Under the pieces are notes generated by a model that made no database searches, was not told where the DNA came from, and was given only the letters and a program-made list of their open reading frames with translations. This document shows, one piece after another, positions 1 through 9,022 of a stretch of 57,917 nucleotides of DNA (positions are counted from its first letter, which is position 1; every line of letters starts with the position of its first letter). The position numbers and the translations under genes are program-made. Origin of the DNA: Methylobacterium tarhaniae (lineage in GTDB: Bacteria; Pseudomonadota; Alphaproteobacteria; Rhizobiales; Beijerinckiaceae); the NCBI RefSeq assembly GCF_001043955.1, contig NZ_LABZ01000027.1, positions 1 to 57,917 of the forward strand, read 5' to 3'.

Positions 1-1111
1 CGAGATAGAGGTCGCCGCGGGCAGGCCCCAGGATCGCCGAACCGGTATCCTGCGCCACCACGAGGCGGCGCAAGGGGGCGCTGCCGCCATCGGGGTCCGG
101 CAGCGATCCCTCCAGCCAGAACGGCAGGCCGTAGCGCCACAGGGTCGCGTCGACCGCGAGGCTCCGTCCGGCGGTCAGCGGCACGCCCGCCCCGCCGCGC
201 GGACCGGCCCCTTCCGGGATCCCGTCATCGATGCGGAAGAAGATGTAGGAGGCGTTGCGGCGGATCAGGTCCCGGGCGATGGCCGGGTTGGCCCGCAGCC
301 AGCCGGTCCAGCGGGCGAGGGTCAGCCCTTCGAGCGGCAGGTGACCGCCGGTGACGATGAGGCGGGCGACCGAGGTGTAGGGCCGGCCGTTGCGGCCGTC
401 ATAGGCGAGGCGCACCGAACGGCCATCCGGCAGACGCACCCGGCCGGAGCCCTGGACCTGCAGCACCAGAAGGTCGACGGCGTCGCGCAGCCAGAGCAGC
501 GGGCGGGCGCGGGCACCGAGCGCCCCGTCCTCGATCGCGGCCCGGTCCGGATAGGGAAGGAAGGCGTCGCCGTCGCGGCGCGCGGCGCGCAAGGCCGGAT
601 CGAGACCGGGCCGGGTCTCGCCGGGCTCCAGGGAAACGAGATCGTCGGGGCGCCCCAGGGCCGGCACGGTGAAGTCCGGCGTCGACACCGGCGAGCCGTC
701 GAGTTCGGGCTCGAAATAGCCGGTGAGGAAGCCGGCCGTGCGCTCCGTCGCGGCGTCGCGGTTCGGCCGCAGGACGCGATAGGCGGAGAAGTGACGCGTG
801 AAGAAGCCCTTCGCCCCGTCCGGCGGCACCGCCGACGCGGCGGCGCAGGGCCCGGAGAGATCCTGGTTCGGGGCGTTCGGCGCCGCTTCGGCGAGGACCG
901 GCCCGGAGGCCTGCGCGCAGGTCGCCCGGAAGGCTGCGAGGGCGGCAGCGAGGTCGTCGCCGGCGAAGCCCGGGAGGGCGGTGAAGGGAACGGGCTCGAG
1001 CACCGCCTCGCCGACGCGCAGGGGCGCCGTCGCGGGGGAGGCTGCGGCCTGGCCGGCCGCGGCACAGGCGAGGACGAGAGCGGGAAGACGGGAGCCGAGG
1101 GCCGGCGGCAT
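1..1111 (-). CDS. mltA: Membrane-bound lytic murein transglycosylase A (MltA), 3' end outside window
   Basis: A reading frame on the minus strand starts at ATG 1111 and runs off the window edge without a stop, giving about 370 visible residues. It begins with a hydrophobic, Ala-rich export signal. The central part contains the MltA barrel, including an FLTGYFEPELDGS stretch. Near the visible end is an AQDTGSAI segment (about residues 353-360) followed by RGDLYLG. Family knowledge: the Asp of the DTG motif is the catalytic acid of MltA, which cleaves peptidoglycan to 1,6-anhydromuropeptides in the periplasm. The remaining C-terminus lies outside the window, so the gene is cut by the edge and not broken. 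The adjacent Tim44-like gene on the same strand is its usual alphaproteobacterial neighbour. Confidence 0.9.
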   Translation of the reverse strand, partial: MPPALGSRLPALVLACAAAGQAAASPATAPLRVGEAVLEPVPFTALPGFAGDDLAAALAAFRATCAQASGPVLAEAAPNAPNQDLSGPCAAASAVPPDGAKGFFTRHFSAYRVLRPNRDAATERTAGFLTGYFEPELDGSPVSTPDFTVPALGRPDDLVSLEPGETRPGLDPALRAARRDGDAFLPYPDRAAIEDGALGARARPLLWLRDAVDLLVLQVQGSGRVRLPDGRSVRLAYDGRNGRPYTSVARLIVTGGHLPLEGLTLARWTGWLRANPAIARDLIRRNASYIFFRIDDGIPEGAGPRGGAGVPLTAGRSLAVDATLWRYGLPFWLEGSLPDPDGGSAPLRRLVVAQDTGSAILGPARGDLYL

Positions 1112-1249
1112 GGGCTTGACGGGCTCCGGCCCCGGTAAAGCGGTGTTCTGGTGGCATCGCGCGGCGAACCCTGTCGCGACGCGAGGGATTGTCACCGATG
1201 GCCGGCGGCCGATCAAGCCGCCGGACGGTCTTGCGTCAGCGCCCGGCCC

Positions 1250-1969
1250 TCAATGCCCGGCCTCGGTGGCGACGAGCTGCCAGTTCGGGTCGCGGCTGCC
1301 GAGGGTGCGGGCGAAGGTCCAGACGTCGGTCACGTCGACGACCTTCTCGGGGCTGCCGTCGATCACCTGGCCCTGAGGTCCGCGGGTGGCGGTGATCAGC
1401 TTCGAGAGGTAGCGCACCGTGACCTGGGCGACGCGGTTGCGCACGTCGACCCCGACGATCTCGGCCCGGTCGATCGACACGAAGGTGGTCTCGACGGTCT
1501 GGCCGGCGCGCTCGCGGCCCTGGATCGCCCGCTCGAAGCCGTCGGCGACCTCGCGCGAGAGCAGGGTCTTGAGGGTCTTGCGATCACCCTTGGCGAAGGC
1601 GGTGACGATGGTCTCGTAGGCGACCTTGGCACCGTCGGTGAAGGCGCGGGGGTCGAAGTTCGGCTCCTGCTGGAGGATCAGGTCGAGGCCGCGGGCGGCG
1701 GGCGAGTTCGGCTCGACCACGCCCTTCCAGTTGCGCGGCACCGCGGTCGCGACCGGCGCGGCGGCGCCGCGCTCCGGGCCGGCGCCGGGCAGCCGCACGA
1801 CGTTGTCGCCGTCGCGGGAGGCGGCCGGCGGCTCCTCGCGCCGGGCGAGCGGGTTGAACGGCGGCCGCTCGCTCCCGGTCTTCTGACCGAGGACGGCGCG
1901 CAGCTTCCAGATCACGAAGACCGCAAGCCCGAGGAAGATGAGGGTCGTAAGGTCGAGGGAATCCTGCAT
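1250..1969 (-). CDS. Tim44/TimA-like membrane-anchored protein
   Basis: The product is 239 residues. A single N-terminal hydrophobic segment (about residues 5-22, LTTLIFLGLAVFVIW) is followed by a polar Pro/Arg linker. A Tim44-like domain fills roughly residues 95-235, with a helical FDPRAFTDGAKVAYETIV part and then a beta-rich half. The start at 1969 was chosen because it directly precedes the membrane segment and has GGA about 6 nt upstream; an ATG one codon earlier (1972) is equally possible. Alphaproteobacterial Tim44 homologues are thought to relate to the mitochondrial import protein, but their bacterial role is not settled. It lies between mltA and the divergent secB, as in many Rhizobiales. 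Confidence 0.88.
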   Translation of the reverse strand: MQDSLDLTTLIFLGLAVFVIWKLRAVLGQKTGSERPPFNPLARREEPPAASRDGDNVVRLPGAGPERGAAAPVATAVPRNWKGVVEPNSPAARGLDLILQQEPNFDPRAFTDGAKVAYETIVTAFAKGDRKTLKTLLSREVADGFERAIQGRERAGQTVETTFVSIDRAEIVGVDVRNRVAQVTVRYLSKLITATRGPQGQVIDGSPEKVVDVTDVWTFARTLGSRDPNWQLVATEAGH

Positions 1970-2393
1970 CATCGATCCGTTCGTGGCGGCTTTACGCGGA
2001 GCATCCCTGACCGCCCCGGCACAGCTTGCGACATCTCCGGCGCGTCGACGGCTTTGGCACCGGGACCGGGGCAAGGCAAGCGTCCGGCCGGCGCCGCACC
2101 GCGGGCCTCCGGACGATATGGGGTCGGGCCCCCGCCGTATCCAGGCGCCCGCGCGCGACGACGCGCCGGTCCGCGCGGATCCGGGCCGGAAGCCGGCCTG
2201 CCGCAGGGTCGGGAGCGGGGTCAGGCATGGGCGCAGTACACGGGGGGCAGTGACGCGGGAGAGATGGTCGGCGCCTCTGCTTGTTCGCGCGATGCGGGCA
2301 TGATAGCGGCAACGCCGCCGTCGCGCGCGCCGTTTCTCGCGCCAGTGTGCGACGGTTCGTCGTTACGTCCAGCCCTCGAAGGAACCCTCCGCC
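1970..2393. other. Divergent promoter region between the Tim44-like gene and secB
   Basis: These 424 bases carry no convincing gene. Short open frames here have the Arg/Pro/Gly-rich composition of GC-rich non-coding DNA. Many Rhizobiales have a small fxsA gene at this place, and I found no FxsA-like membrane protein in any frame. The promoters for both flanking genes should lie here, but I could not assign -35 and -10 boxes with confidence. Confidence 0.5.
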
Positions 2394-2891
2394 ATGGCCG
2401 ACTCCCCGGTCCCGAACGGCAACGGTGGCGCCGCGGCGCAGCCCGACGACTTCACGCCGACCCTCAACGCCCTGGCCCAGTACGCCAAGGACCTCTCCTT
2501 CGAGAACCCGAACGCGCCGCGCTCGCTGCAGCCGCAGCAGCAGGGCCCGCAGATCAACATCCAGGTCAACGTCAACGCCCGGCAGCTCGCCGAGGAGGAT
2601 TTCGAGGTCGACCTGCGCCTCGAGGGCGATGCCAAGATCGGCGCCGAGGTGCTGTTCGCCTTCGAGCTGACCTATTCGGGCATCTTCCGCCTGCGCAACA
2701 TCCCGCAGGACCAGATGCACCCGGCGGTCATGATCGAGTGCCCGCGTCTGCTGTTCCCGTTCGCCCGCCAGATCATCGCCGACGCGGTGCGCAACGGCGG
2801 CTTCCCGCCGCTCTACATCGACCCGATCGATTTCGTCGGCCTCTATCGCCAGAAGGCGGCCGAGGCCCAGACTCAGGGCGGCGTCGCGTAA
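2394..2891 (+). CDS. secB: Protein-export chaperone SecB
   Basis: The product is 165 residues, the normal length for alphaproteobacterial SecB. It has the [13 protein letters not shown] strand, the [14 protein letters not shown] stretch and the conserved [16 protein letters not shown] and [13 protein letters not shown] segments. SecB is a cytosolic tetramer that holds precursor proteins unfolded and hands them to SecA. The start ATG is preceded by a purine-rich GGAACC stretch. In related genomes secB faces dnaQ tail to tail. Here the next gene is a LysE-family exporter, and dnaQ with its operon is about 50 kb to the right, with the orientation expected if the intervening DNA were removed. Confidence 0.97.
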   Translation: MADSPVPNGNGGAAAQPDDFTPTLNALAQYAKDLSFENPNAPRSLQPQQQGPQINIQVNVNARQLAEEDFEVDLRLEGDAKIGAEVLFAFELTYSGIFRLRNIPQDQMHPAVMIECPRLLFPFARQIIADAVRNGGFPPLYIDPIDFVGLYRQKAAEAQTQGGVA

Positions 2892-2970
2892 CGCCGGTCC
2901 CCTGCGCGGGCCGGTCCCCCGGTCCGCGCATTCTTGATAAAGTGTTTCACGGGAAACGCGGCCGTTCTCC

Positions 2971-3579
2971 CTACTCTCGCAATGCCGGCACCAGGGACGC
3001 CACCAGCAGCCCGGCCATGGCGAGGTTGAACAGTCTGATGCCGCGCCGCGTCCTGAGGATCCGGGCCGTGCCGACGCCGATCAGCGTCCAGAACCCCAGG
3101 CAGGGCAGGGCGACGAGCCCGAACAGGACCGCCAGCAGCAGGGTCGCGGCGAGCGAGCCGCCCTCTCCTTGAGCCGTGTAGGTGGCGAGCGCCCCCGCGG
3201 CGATGATCCAGGCCTTCGGATTCACCCATTGGAACAGGGCCGCCTGCAGGGCGCCGAGCGGCCGTCCCGAGGCCGTCGTCGCCGGATCGGCGGGATCAGG
3301 ATCGGCGTTGGCGATCTTCCAGGCGAGCCACAGCAGGTAGGCCGCCCCCACCCATTTCAGGACCGCGTGGACCCGTGGATCGGTGAGGAGCGGCAGGCCG
3401 GCGGTGCCGAGGACAACCAGCATCACGGGGAAACCTGCCGCGATGCCGAGCATGTGCGGCACGGTGCGGGCAAAGCCGTAGGTGGCGCCGGAGGCCACCA
3501 CCATGGTGTTGTTGGGGCCGGGCGTCGCCGACATCGCGACCGCGAAGGCGGTCGCCGAGAGAAACCAGGTCCAGTCCAC
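2971..3579 (-). CDS. LysE/RhtB-family amino-acid exporter
   Basis: The product is about 202 residues, the family's usual length, with six predicted membrane segments. The family signature SATPGPNNT lies at about residues 17-25, just after a first helix beginning DWTWFLSATAFAVAM. LysE/RhtB proteins are secondary exporters of amino acids and derivatives across the inner membrane; the substrate cannot be read from sequence. I chose GTG 3579 because family proteins start immediately before the DWTWF stretch. An upstream ATG at 3627 has a closer GGAG and would add 16 arginine-rich residues. Convergent with secB. Confidence 0.88.
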   Translation of the reverse strand: MDWTWFLSATAFAVAMSATPGPNNTMVVASGATYGFARTVPHMLGIAAGFPVMLVVLGTAGLPLLTDPRVHAVLKWVGAAYLLWLAWKIANADPDPADPATTASGRPLGALQAALFQWVNPKAWIIAAGALATYTAQGEGGSLAATLLLAVLFGLVALPCLGFWTLIGVGTARILRTRRGIRLFNLAMAGLLVASLVPALRE

Positions 3580-3836
3580 GATCCGTCGGCTCCCCGCCGC
3601 GCCTGCGACACGGGCACGATGATACATGGTTCTCCGCCAGGCCCGCCCCATCGGCTCTCGCAATGCGGCGATCCCGCGCTCTGCTGCGGATCTCCGGTTC
3701 CGATCGCCGGGCGGTTGGCCGCCACATCGGCGGACCCTGGGGCAGGTGACCGCAGGACGGGCGAGCCCTGCCCCCTGGACTCCCGCCCCCGGATCGGGCG
3801 ATGGGGGCTCGATCGCGCGAGAGGAAAGACGACGGG

Positions 3837-4250
3837 ATGGCGTACTGGCTCTACAAATCCGAGCCCTCGGTCTGGTCATGGGACGACCAGGTCGCCGCCG
3901 GGGAGGCCGGGACGTACTGGAACGGGGTGCGCAACCACGTCGCCCGTAAGAATCTCGAGGCGATGCGGCTCGGCGAGCAGGGCTTCTTCTACCACTCGAA
4001 CGAGGGCAAGGCGGTGGTCGGCATCGTCGAGGTGATCCGCACCTATTATCCCGACCATACCGACGAGACCGGCCGCTTCGGCATGGTGGATCTCAAGGCG
4101 GTCGCGGCTCTGCCCAGACCCGTCACCCTGGAGGCGATCAAGGCCGAGTCGGCCTTGCGGGAGATGGTGCTCGTCAACAACTCGCGCCTGTCGGTGCAGC
4201 CGGTCAGCGAGACGGAATGGGCGCTGGTGCGGCGCATGGGTGGTCTATGA
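3837..4250 (+). CDS. EVE domain-containing protein
   Basis: The product is 137 residues and consists of one EVE domain. Markers are the N-terminal YWLYKSEPSVWSWDD segment, GVRNHVARKNLEAM, and FFYHSNEGKAVVGIVEV. EVE domains belong to the PUA-like fold and are related to thymocyte nuclear protein 1 and YTH readers; some bind modified bases in DNA or RNA. The bacterial single-domain form has no firmly established role. Start at ATG 3837 follows a GAGGAAAG purine stretch. The next gene begins about 40 bases downstream, or overlaps if its earlier ATG is used. Confidence 0.93.
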   Translation: MAYWLYKSEPSVWSWDDQVAAGEAGTYWNGVRNHVARKNLEAMRLGEQGFFYHSNEGKAVVGIVEVIRTYYPDHTDETGRFGMVDLKAVAALPRPVTLEAIKAESALREMVLVNNSRLSVQPVSETEWALVRRMGGL

Positions 4251-4290
4251 GGGACGCGGCGCGGTCTTGCACACGAGGGCGGTCTTGCGC

Positions 4291-4653
4291 GTGAGGCGTC
4301 TCCTCGGCGGTGCCGGGCTCGTCCTTCTGCTGCTCGCGGATCACGCGCGGGCCCAGAGAGCCAAGCCACCGGCCGCACCCGCGAGAGCCGCGCCCGAGAA
4401 GATCCTGACCTGCGGGGCCTTGGCCAACCTGCGCATCCTGATGGCGGAGACGGGGGGCGATCCCGCCGCGATCAAGGCGCGGCTGGCGGACCCGAAGGCC
4501 GACCATCTCGGCTGCTCGCGGGTCGGCCGCGACCGGGTCGAGGGCAATGCCGAGCGGGTGGTGATCGGCGGCACCGCCTACGATTGCCTGAAGGTCAAGG
4601 AATCGAGCCTGTGCCGCTGGACCCTGTCCGGCGTGCCGGCGGAGGCGCCGTGA
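4291..4653 (+). CDS. Small secreted protein of unknown function
   Basis: I do not recognise this protein. From GTG 4291 it has 120 residues. It starts with a clear signal sequence (RRLLGGAGLVLLLLADHARAQ), then an Ala/Pro linker and a domain of about 80 residues with four cysteines (in LTCGALA, HLGCSRV, AYDCLKV and SSLCRW), which suggests disulfides in the periplasm. The GTG start places the signal peptide at the very N-terminus and has a GAGGGCGG stretch upstream. An earlier ATG at 4240 would overlap the EVE gene by 11 bases and lacks a ribosome site. It probably shares a transcript with the EVE gene. Confidence 0.7.
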   Translation: MRRLLGGAGLVLLLLADHARAQRAKPPAAPARAAPEKILTCGALANLRILMAETGGDPAAIKARLADPKADHLGCSRVGRDRVEGNAERVVIGGTAYDCLKVKESSLCRWTLSGVPAEAP

Positions 4654-4692
4654 GGCGCCATCCGCCGGCCGGCATCGGACGCGCTCGACCCG

Positions 4693-5106
4693 TCAGATGC
4701 TCCAGTACGGCGTGGCGTTGAAGTAGCGGTGGACGTGCTCCTCCCATTGCCGGTCATAGGACGGATCGCTGCCCTCCGGCGAGGCCTGCGGTGCGGAGCG
4801 GAGCTGCTCCTCGGTGATGTCGAGCACGTAGGCGTCCAGCTCCGGCGAGAAGCGCAGGGTCGACCACGGAATGGTGTAGTAGCCCTCGCCGATGCCGAGG
4901 AAGCCGCCGAAGCTCATCACGGCATAGACCACCTGACCGGAGGTCTTCTCGATCATCAGGCGCTCGATGCGGCCGATGCCGTCGCCGTTCGGGCGCCGCA
5001 CGGTGGTGCCCTCGACGCGGTCGCTGGCAATCAGCGAGTTGGTTTCGTTGGTGGTGGTGCTCCCCATGTCGGAGCGATCGCCGACGGTCGGTGCGACGGT
5101 GGTCAT
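4693..5106 (-). CDS. PRC-barrel domain protein
   Basis: The product is 137 residues. After a Thr/Asn-rich N-terminus comes a PRC-barrel at about residues 25-100: SLIASDRVEGTTVRRPNGDGIGRIERLM, then VVYAVMSFGGFLGIGEGYY and PWSTLRF. Stand-alone PRC-barrel proteins are common in Rhizobiales and often respond to stress, but a biochemical role is not known. ATG 5106 was chosen because a strong GGAGGAATT ribosome site sits just upstream; the frame stays open further upstream through repeated DNA (12-bp direct repeats at 5122-5148). Confidence 0.88.
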   Translation of the reverse strand: MTTVAPTVGDRSDMGSTTTNETNSLIASDRVEGTTVRRPNGDGIGRIERLMIEKTSGQVVYAVMSFGGFLGIGEGYYTIPWSTLRFSPELDAYVLDITEEQLRSAPQASPEGSDPSYDRQWEEHVHRYFNATPYWSI

Positions 5107-5121
5107 CGGAATTCCTCCGGG

Positions 5122-5148
5122 TCGCGTGTCTTGATATCGCGTGTCTTG
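5122..5148. repeat. Two 12-bp direct repeats in the PRC-barrel gene leader
   Basis: TCGCGTGTCTTG occurs at 5122-5133 and again at 5137-5148, with a third degenerate copy just beyond. The repeats lie directly upstream of the ribosome site of the leftward PRC-barrel gene. Fifteen-base spacing keeps the reading frame open, so it may be slippage-derived or a tandem regulator site. Confidence 0.6.
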
Positions 5149-5349
5149 GTCACGCGTCTTCCATTCCGGCAACGCTTCCGCGGCGATACCTGTTCCGGCC
5201 CCGCGCGGGTCCTCGTTCGAGCCCCGGCAGAAAGTCCCGGCGGCCATCCGGGTCGGGAGCCCCGATGCGGCTCATCCCGTCGGGCTCTGCGGCGAATGGC
5301 GAAGCGCGGGGCGGTTCCCCAAGGGCCGTGGTAGCGCTAGCCTGCAGCC

Positions 5350-6270
5350 ATGCCGATTCGCCGTGCCGCCGTCCTGACGGTTCTCCTCGCGCTCGCCGCT
5401 CCCGCCCTCGCGCAGGATCGCGGCACCCTCAACCCGAAGCCGCTGCCGCCGCTCGCCAACCCGGACGATCCGTCCACGCCGGCCAAGGCCCTGTTCGGCC
5501 GCGCCACGACGCCGGCGGCCCTGCCGCCGCAGGCGATCGGCGGCTACGCGCGGGGCTGCGTGGCCGGCGCCGAGTCCCTGCCGATCGACGGCGCCACCTG
5601 GCAGGTGATGCGCCTGTCGCGCAACCGGAACTGGGGCCACCCGCGGCTCGTCGCCTTCCTGGAGAAGATCGCCACCGATGCGCCGCGCAAGGCGGGCTGG
5701 CCGGGGCTCCTCGTCGGCGACATGTCCCAGCCCCGGGGCGGGCCGATGCTGACCGGCCACGCCTCGCACCAGCTCGGCCTCGACGCCGACATCTGGCTCA
5801 CGCCGATGCCGGACCGGCGCCTGACCCGGGCCGAGCGCGAGGAAATGTCCGCCACCAACGTGGTGCGCCCGGACCGGCGCGACATCGACCCGAGCGTGTG
5901 GCGGCCGGAGCACCTGCGCCTGATCAAGATGGTGGCGCGCGAGCCCGGGGTGGCGCGGATCTTCGTCAACCCGGCGATCAAGCTGGCGCTCTGCCGCGAG
6001 GCGGGGTCCGACCGGAGCTGGCTCACCAAGGTGCGGCCGATCTACGGCCACAACTACCACTTTCACATCCGGCTCGAATGCCCGGCCGGCGAGGCGGCCT
6101 GCCACGACCAGGACCCGCCGCCGGCCGGCGACGGCTGCGGCTCCGAGCTCGATTACTGGTTCTCGGACGCGGTGCTGAATCCCAAGCCGCGCCCGCCCGG
6201 CAAGCCGCGCCCGCCGATGACCCTGGCGGGCCTGCCCGAAGCCTGCCGCACGGTGCTGAAGGCGCGGTGA
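5350..6270 (+). CDS. mepA: Penicillin-insensitive murein endopeptidase MepA
   Basis: The product is 306 residues with a signal peptide (about residues 1-21, ending ALAQ). The MepA zinc signature is complete: GHASHQLGLDADIW at residues 136-149, supplying His140 and Asp147, and YGHNYHFHIRL around residues 232-242, supplying His234, His237 and His239. MepA is a LAS-type zinc metallopeptidase that cuts D-Ala-meso-DAP cross-links of peptidoglycan in the periplasm. Six cysteines suggest disulfides. The C-terminal tail is proline-rich (NPKPRPPGKPRPP). Convergent with msrA, and probably transcribed alone. Confidence 0.95.
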   Translation: MPIRRAAVLTVLLALAAPALAQDRGTLNPKPLPPLANPDDPSTPAKALFGRATTPAALPPQAIGGYARGCVAGAESLPIDGATWQVMRLSRNRNWGHPRLVAFLEKIATDAPRKAGWPGLLVGDMSQPRGGPMLTGHASHQLGLDADIWLTPMPDRRLTRAEREEMSATNVVRPDRRDIDPSVWRPEHLRLIKMVAREPGVARIFVNPAIKLALCREAGSDRSWLTKVRPIYGHNYHFHIRLECPAGEAACHDQDPPPAGDGCGSELDYWFSDAVLNPKPRPPGKPRPPMTLAGLPEACRTVLKAR

Positions 6271-6313
6271 TCGCAAGGCCGGGACCGGTCGAGCCGGTCC
6301 CGGCCCCCGTCGC

Positions 6314-6973
6314 TCACTCGGCCGCGACGCCGACCCCGATCGGGCAGGACACGCCGGTTCCCCCCAAGCCGCAATAGCCGCCCGGATTCTTGGCCAGGTA
6401 CTGCTGGTGGTAATCCTCGGCGAAGTAGAACGGGCCGCCGTCGCGGATCTCCGTGGTGATCGGGCCGTAGCCCCGAGCCTTCAGGGCCGCCGCGTAGGCG
6501 TCGCGCGAGGCCTCGGCCTCGGCCCGGCGCGCCTCGTCGGGCAGGTAGATGCCGGAGCGGTACTGGGTGCCGACGTCGTTGCCCTGGCGCATGCCCTGGG
6601 TCGGATCGTGGCTCTCCCAGAAGGTCTTGAGCAGGGCGGCGAAGGGCATCACGGCCGGGTCGTAGGCGACCAGCACGACCTCGTTGTGCCCGGTGAGCCC
6701 CGAGCAGACCTCCTCGTAGGTCGGGTTCGGCGTGGTGCCGGCCGCGTAACCCACCGCAGTGACGAAGACGCCGTCGCCGAGCTGCCAGAACTTGCGCTCC
6801 GCGCCCCAGAAGCAGCCGAGGCCGAACACGACCGTCTCGATGCCGTCCGGGTAGGGGCCCTTGAGCGGGCGGCCGTTGACGAAGTGCCGCTCCGCCGTCG
6901 GCAGGGGAGTGGGCCGCCCCGGCAGGATCTGGTCGGTGGCGGGCATCTCGGCGCGCTTGCGGAAGAACAGCAT
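6314..6973 (-). CDS. msrA: Peptide-methionine (S)-S-oxide reductase MsrA
   Basis: The product is 219 residues. The active-site motif GCFWG places the catalytic cysteine at residue 54. Likely resolving cysteines are at about 201 and 210 in a C-terminal [12 protein letters not shown] segment, as in three-cysteine MsrA enzymes. [17 protein letters not shown] is typical of the family. It reduces methionine-S-sulfoxide in oxidised proteins using thioredoxin. ATG 6973 was chosen because it follows a GGAGCGACCCG ribosome site and family members start close to this point; the open frame upstream is low-complexity. Monocistronic. Confidence 0.96.
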   Translation of the reverse strand: MLFFRKRAEMPATDQILPGRPTPLPTAERHFVNGRPLKGPYPDGIETVVFGLGCFWGAERKFWQLGDGVFVTAVGYAAGTTPNPTYEEVCSGLTGHNEVVLVAYDPAVMPFAALLKTFWESHDPTQGMRQGNDVGTQYRSGIYLPDEARRAEAEASRDAYAAALKARGYGPITTEIRDGGPFYFAEDYHQQYLAKNPGGYCGLGGTGVSCPIGVGVAAE

Positions 6974-7136
6974 CGGGTCGCTCCGGTATCGGAACGGAGC
7001 CTCGCGGCTCCGGAGGCGAGACGCCTCTGATCGCGACCTGATGTGGGGTGCCGGATGCGGTTCCTGAAGAGGACTCGTTGTCTCCGGTACGAATCCCATC
7101 CGCCGAGGGGGCGGAGCTTGACCGGATGCGCTCGGC

Positions 7137-7385
7137 TCAGCGCAGGACCGGCGCGCCCGTGGCGGCGACACGGGCCGGCGCCTCGGGCCCGAAAGCGGTG
7201 CTCGGATCGAAGTAGGCGCCGCGGGCCGTGATCAGCCCGGCCGCCAGGGCCCAGAACAGCACGGCGCCGACGATCCGCCGCGTCCGTACCGGACGGCGGC
7301 GCCCCGCCATGCACGCGACGTCCCGCTCCTGCCCGGACCGCAGGTCGAGGCGCTCGCCGAACGGATCGAAGATGGCAGGACGCAT
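7137..7385 (-). CDS. Small single-pass membrane protein, unknown
   Basis: I do not recognise this protein. From ATG 7385 it has 82 residues: a charged N-terminal half ([16 protein letters not shown]), an arginine-rich stretch ([10 protein letters not shown]) and one membrane helix (about residues 45-62, [15 protein letters not shown]). A periplasmic tail contains an FDPSTAFGP segment. The arginines before the helix suit a cytosolic N-terminus. ATG 7400 is an alternative start. The ribosome site is weak for both. Confidence is limited by the short length. Confidence 0.5.
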   Translation of the reverse strand: MRPAIFDPFGERLDLRSGQERDVACMAGRRRPVRTRRIVGAVLFWALAAGLITARGAYFDPSTAFGPEAPARVAATGAPVLR

Positions 7386-7924
7386 GGACGAACCCGGCAT
7401 GACGTACGGCCCCGAGGACCGGAGCTTCCGCACATTAGATATGTCCAGGGCAGGCCTCGCAGCAATAGACGCGCTTTTCCATTTTCTGCATCGGAGTAGA
7501 ATATGTTTACTGCGTGAAAGCTCGCAGAGAGAAATTCCGTCTTCGTTCCCTGCAAGATCGATGTTTCGGTGCTGCGTGGTGACGCATCGGAGCGCCGCTC
7601 GCGCGACGAAGGCCGTACCCGCTGGCCCGCGCCCAGCCATCTAAGCCGGTTCACCCGCAGGCGGACGAGGCACCGGTCGCCCGGCCCGGATCACCCGGCA
7701 TCTAACCTCGGATACGGTTGATCCGCCGGTATTCAGTGGCTTACAATCAAATGCCGCTGCGGCACTTCGGCGTGTTCGTGGCCGCGCGCATCAACTGCTC
7801 TTAGGAAAATTTACCTTGGAGAGGAGAATTCGAACGCGCGGCGCGCGGGCGGACGCCGGCATGTACCGCGTCGTCACGGACCGACGACCTGGCGGGGCAG
7901 CACAGGCCGGGTCGGCCCGGAACG
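7386..7924. other. Gene-free region with lower GC
   Basis: About 540 bases without a convincing gene. Bases 7430-7570 and 7720-7830 are visibly richer in A and T than the surroundings. Promoters for the leftward small membrane protein and the rightward PAS-HTH gene are expected here. A purine-rich GGAGAGGAGAATTCG stretch near 7818 resembles a ribosome site but is not followed by a usable reading frame. Confidence 0.4.
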
Positions 7925-9022
7925 ATGCATGATGGGCGCCCGATGAGCCTGCCCCTTCCGAACCGTTATGCGGATCCGCGGCCGGCAGACCTGTCGTCGC
8001 ACGACTTCATGCGCCTGATCGAGGCCTTCGGTCTGACCGGCGCCTGGCGCTGGGACTTCCTCACCGGCCGGCAGATCTGGTCGTCCGGACTGTACCGGCT
8101 GCTCGGACTGCCGGAGAGTGACCCCGCGAGCTACGAGCGACTGCTCGGGCTCGTCCATCCGGCCGACCGCGACATGATCGAGGACGTGGCCCAGATCCTT
8201 CACGCCGGGATCCTGGGTAGCCACACGGTCCGGCTGATCCGCCCGGACGGTACGGCGCGCACGGTGGTGAGTCGCGGCGAGGTCTTCTTCAGCCCCGACG
8301 GGCGCCCGGTCGCGGCGACCGGCGTGCTCCTCGACGTGACCGACCGCGAGCGCCTGGCCGAGATGCACCGCCTCGAGCAGCAGCGCCGGGCCAGCCTGGC
8401 GCGGCAGGCACAGATCTTCATGTATACCGAGCCGAGCCTGCCGCTGACCGAGTACGGCCCCGACTTCCTGGCCCTGGTGGGCCTGCGCCGCGAGGAGGTG
8501 CGGGCGAACTGGCTCACCCCGTTCGTGCCGGAAGAGTGGCCGCGCTGGCGCGACGCGCTGCCCCGCCTCGCGGCGGCGGGGCGACCGTTCAGCATCACGC
8601 CGACCCTGCGGCTCGCGGCAGGCGGGGCTGCACCGTTCCGCATGATGATGGTGCCCCTGCGCGACGGGGCTCCCGATCCGGTCTGCTGGACCGCCGTGAT
8701 CACGCCGCTCGAGGGTGAGGCGCCCCCCCTGCGGGATATCTCGCCGCGCCAGGTCGAGGCGGCGATCGAGGGCTGCCACCTGCGGGCGGCCCGCGGCCTC
8801 CTCGACTGGACCCTGAACGACCTCGCGCGGGCGAGCGGCGTCTCCCTCTCCACCGTGCGGCGCCTGGAGGAGGATTCCGAGGGAGCGGCTTCGCGCTCGC
8901 GCCCGCATGTCCTGGCGGCCCTGCGTGGTGCCGGGATCGTCTTCACCCTCGTCGAGGGCGGAACCGTGGCGGTGGCCCGGGCGGAGGGAGACGTCACCCT
9001 ACCCGGTATACGCTCAGGCTGA
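7925..9022 (+). CDS. PAS-PAS-helix-turn-helix regulator
   Basis: The product is 365 residues without membrane segments. Residues about 25-140 form a PAS_3-like domain (AWRWDFLTGRQIWSSGLYRLLG, VHPADRD, then the PAC strand ATGVLLDVTDRERL). Residues about 155-265 look like a second, more diverged PAS domain. The C-terminus, about 280-350, is a Cro/XRE-type helix-turn-helix (RAARGLLDWTLNDLARASG, then VSLSTVRRLEE). This looks like a one-component sensor that couples a ligand or redox signal to DNA binding. ATG 7943 is an alternative start. The gene overlaps the DUF3237 gene tail to tail by 29 bases. It may regulate the adjacent catabolic cluster, but that is only positional. Confidence 0.85.
   Translation: MHDGRPMSLPLPNRYADPRPADLSSHDFMRLIEAFGLTGAWRWDFLTGRQIWSSGLYRLLGLPESDPASYERLLGLVHPADRDMIEDVAQILHAGILGSHTVRLIRPDGTARTVVSRGEVFFSPDGRPVAATGVLLDVTDRERLAEMHRLEQQRRASLARQAQIFMYTEPSLPLTEYGPDFLALVGLRREEVRANWLTPFVPEEWPRWRDALPRLAAAGRPFSITPTLRLAAGGAAPFRMMMVPLRDGAPDPVCWTAVITPLEGEAPPLRDISPRQVEAAIEGCHLRAARGLLDWTLNDLARASGVSLSTVRRLEEDSEGAASRSRPHVLAALRGAGIVFTLVEGGTVAVARAEGDVTLPGIRSG

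Noticed and set aside
1970..2393. fxsA gene between Tim44-like gene and secB
   Set aside because: Expected by synteny in some Rhizobiales, but no frame encodes an FxsA-like membrane protein.
7228..7644. Rightward frame of 138 residues opposite the small membrane protein
   Set aside because: No ribosome site or motif; composition is typical of non-coding DNA in this genome.
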